From: an uncultured Collinsella sp.
Lineage (GTDB): Bacteria > Actinomycetota > Coriobacteriia > Coriobacteriales > Coriobacteriaceae
Direction of reading: 5' to 3'
DNA length: 22,672 bases
Assembly (NCBI GenBank): GCA_900551815.1
Contig: URXE01000039.1
Span: 1-22,672 of the forward strand
A program made the translations under genes and the position numbers. The notes under the pieces were generated by a model, which ran no database searches, was not told where the DNA came from, and worked only from the letters and a program-made list of their open reading frames with translations. Numbering within the stretch: position 1 is the first letter of the stretch; each line of letters begins with the position of its first letter. This document shows positions 21,737 through 22,672 of the stretch, one piece after another.

Positions 21737-22672
21737 TTACTTAATCTTTGCCAGCACATCCTGAAACTTGGCGTAGTTGACCTTGACGCCGTCATCCAAG
21801 TCGATCTTAATCATCTGGTCTGCCAAGTGGTGCAGTTTCTCCTCGTAGGCAATGGTCTCTTTGAGCTGGTCGTTGAGCTTTTTGATGCGCTTATCCAAGC
21901 GCACGCGCTCGCCGCGCTCGGCACTGACAAGGGCATCGTTGGCATACCCGATCTGGGCACGGTAGCGCTCCTGCTGCTCATGCACATAGTCGGTGCGGAT
22001 GCGAGCCAACAGGTCAGGCTGGTAGCGATGCATGTAAACAAGGCACTTGAAGCCGTTCTTCTTGCCGCTGTCGAACAGCCAGTAGATGGGGCGCTTCTTA
22101 TAGGTCTGGCAGTGGTCCTTAAAGAAGTCCTTCAAAAAGTAGGTGCGGATTACCTCGCGCGAGGTACCCTTGCCGCCAAGTGCCTCGGCAATAAAGGCCA
22201 GGTTCTGCTCAAGCGTCTCCTCACCATACACGGTGCGCACAAAGTCGATAAAGTAGCGCACGATGTCGTCGTCAAAGTACTCGTCATCGGTAATGGGCAG
22301 CACGTTGTCGCTATCGGGCATAAAGGTCACATGCGCGGGATCGGGCATCTTGGCCAGATAGTCATCGACTGTGGCGCCTTGGTCGGCCAGAACCAGCCCG
22401 TCCACATCCAGCGAATAGCGGCCAAACATGCAGCCCACGGCATAGCTTATGAGCGAGGCGATCTCGTCGCGCTTGGTACGCACGTACTTGTTGCCCTTGT
22501 AGCTCTCCGGAATCTCTTCTGCCGTATCGAAGATGCGCGCCACCGAGACGTACTTGTCCTCGACCTCGATGGGCACCTCTCCCTCCATGTTGTAGATCTT
22601 GGCAAAAATCCGGTTGAGTTCCTCCTCGTTGGCGCGAAGCTGCTCAAAGCGAGCGTTGACCTCGGCCTTGCG
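21737..22672 (-). CDS. pglX: BREX-1 adenine methyltransferase PglX, C-terminal part (cut by window edge)
   Basis: The frame is open from the right edge of the window (22672) to the TAA at 21737, giving the last 311 residues of PglX. PglX methylates a non-palindromic site on one strand to mark host DNA in BREX. The N-terminal methyltransferase motifs lie outside the window. What is visible is the conserved C-terminal region: NEEELNRIFAKIYN, then ISYAVGCMFGRYSLD, YFIDFVRTVYGEETLEQNL and RPIYWLFDSGKKNGFKCLVY. A charged coiled-coil follows, which ends in QMIKIDLDDGVKVNYAKF. An internal ATG at 22588 is not the start. It is first in the visible part of the operon pglX-pglZ-brxL. Confidence 0.95.
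   Translation of the reverse strand, partial: RKAEVNARFEQLRANEEELNRIFAKIYNMEGEVPIEVEDKYVSVARIFDTAEEIPESYKGNKYVRTKRDEIASLISYAVGCMFGRYSLDVDGLVLADQGATVDDYLAKMPDPAHVTFMPDSDNVLPITDDEYFDDDIVRYFIDFVRTVYGEETLEQNLAFIAEALGGKGTSREVIRTYFLKDFFKDHCQTYKKRPIYWLFDSGKKNGFKCLVYMHRYQPDLLARIRTDYVHEQQERYRAQIGYANDALVSAERGERVRLDKRIKKLNDQLKETIAYEEKLHHLADQMIKIDLDDGVKVNYAKFQDVLAKIK

Overview
The window is GC-rich, gene-dense bacterial chromosome. The gene families, the many GTG/TTG starts, good Shine-Dalgarno sites and several GGGAC-containing intergenic palindrome families suggest a gut Coriobacteriia genome, most likely Collinsella or a close relative. That assignment is inference from memory; no marker gene here proves it.

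Layout. 5-77 (-) is tRNA-Ala(CGC) with a clear promoter. 130-301 is a patch of GTAG...CTAC repeats, including a perfect 37-bp inverted repeat. 310-1248 (-) is a PflX-like radical SAM protein. About 1399-1567 (+) is a structured RNA whose ends pair and which resembles 6S RNA. 1784-2983 (+) is a WecA/TagO-type GlcNAc-1-phosphate transferase, 3144-4193 (+) is trpS with an intrinsic terminator, and 4415-4708 (+) is a small Cys-rich DUF6485-like protein. A minus-strand block follows: an MGMT/Atl-like protein, DegV, MarR, a B3/4-domain protein with a structured leader, and pckA. Four near-identical hairpin repeats each sit just after a minus-strand stop codon in this block. 9985-11559 (+) is a polysaccharide flippase-like membrane protein, 11876-12715 (-) a metallophosphoesterase, and 13041-14642 (+) a NhaP2/CvrA-type cation/proton antiporter.

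The right third (14970-22672, all minus strand) is the 3' part of a type 1 BREX phage-defence operon in canonical order: pglX (cut by the window edge), pglZ, brxL. Two genes that I cannot assign to a known BREX role follow in the same direction: a 454-residue protein with a CxxCxxxC cluster and a 63-residue acidic protein. pglX, pglZ and brxL are tightly spaced, with the brxL ribosome site overlapping the pglZ stop. brxA, brxB and brxC would be expected to the right of the window.

The best candidates for something undescribed are these two downstream genes, the 6S-like RNA, a ~199-bp ungapped repeat present in both convergent intergenic gaps (11582-11780 and 14676-14874), and the terminator-containing leader in front of the B3/4 gene. 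The metabolic and housekeeping genes look intact and ordinary.
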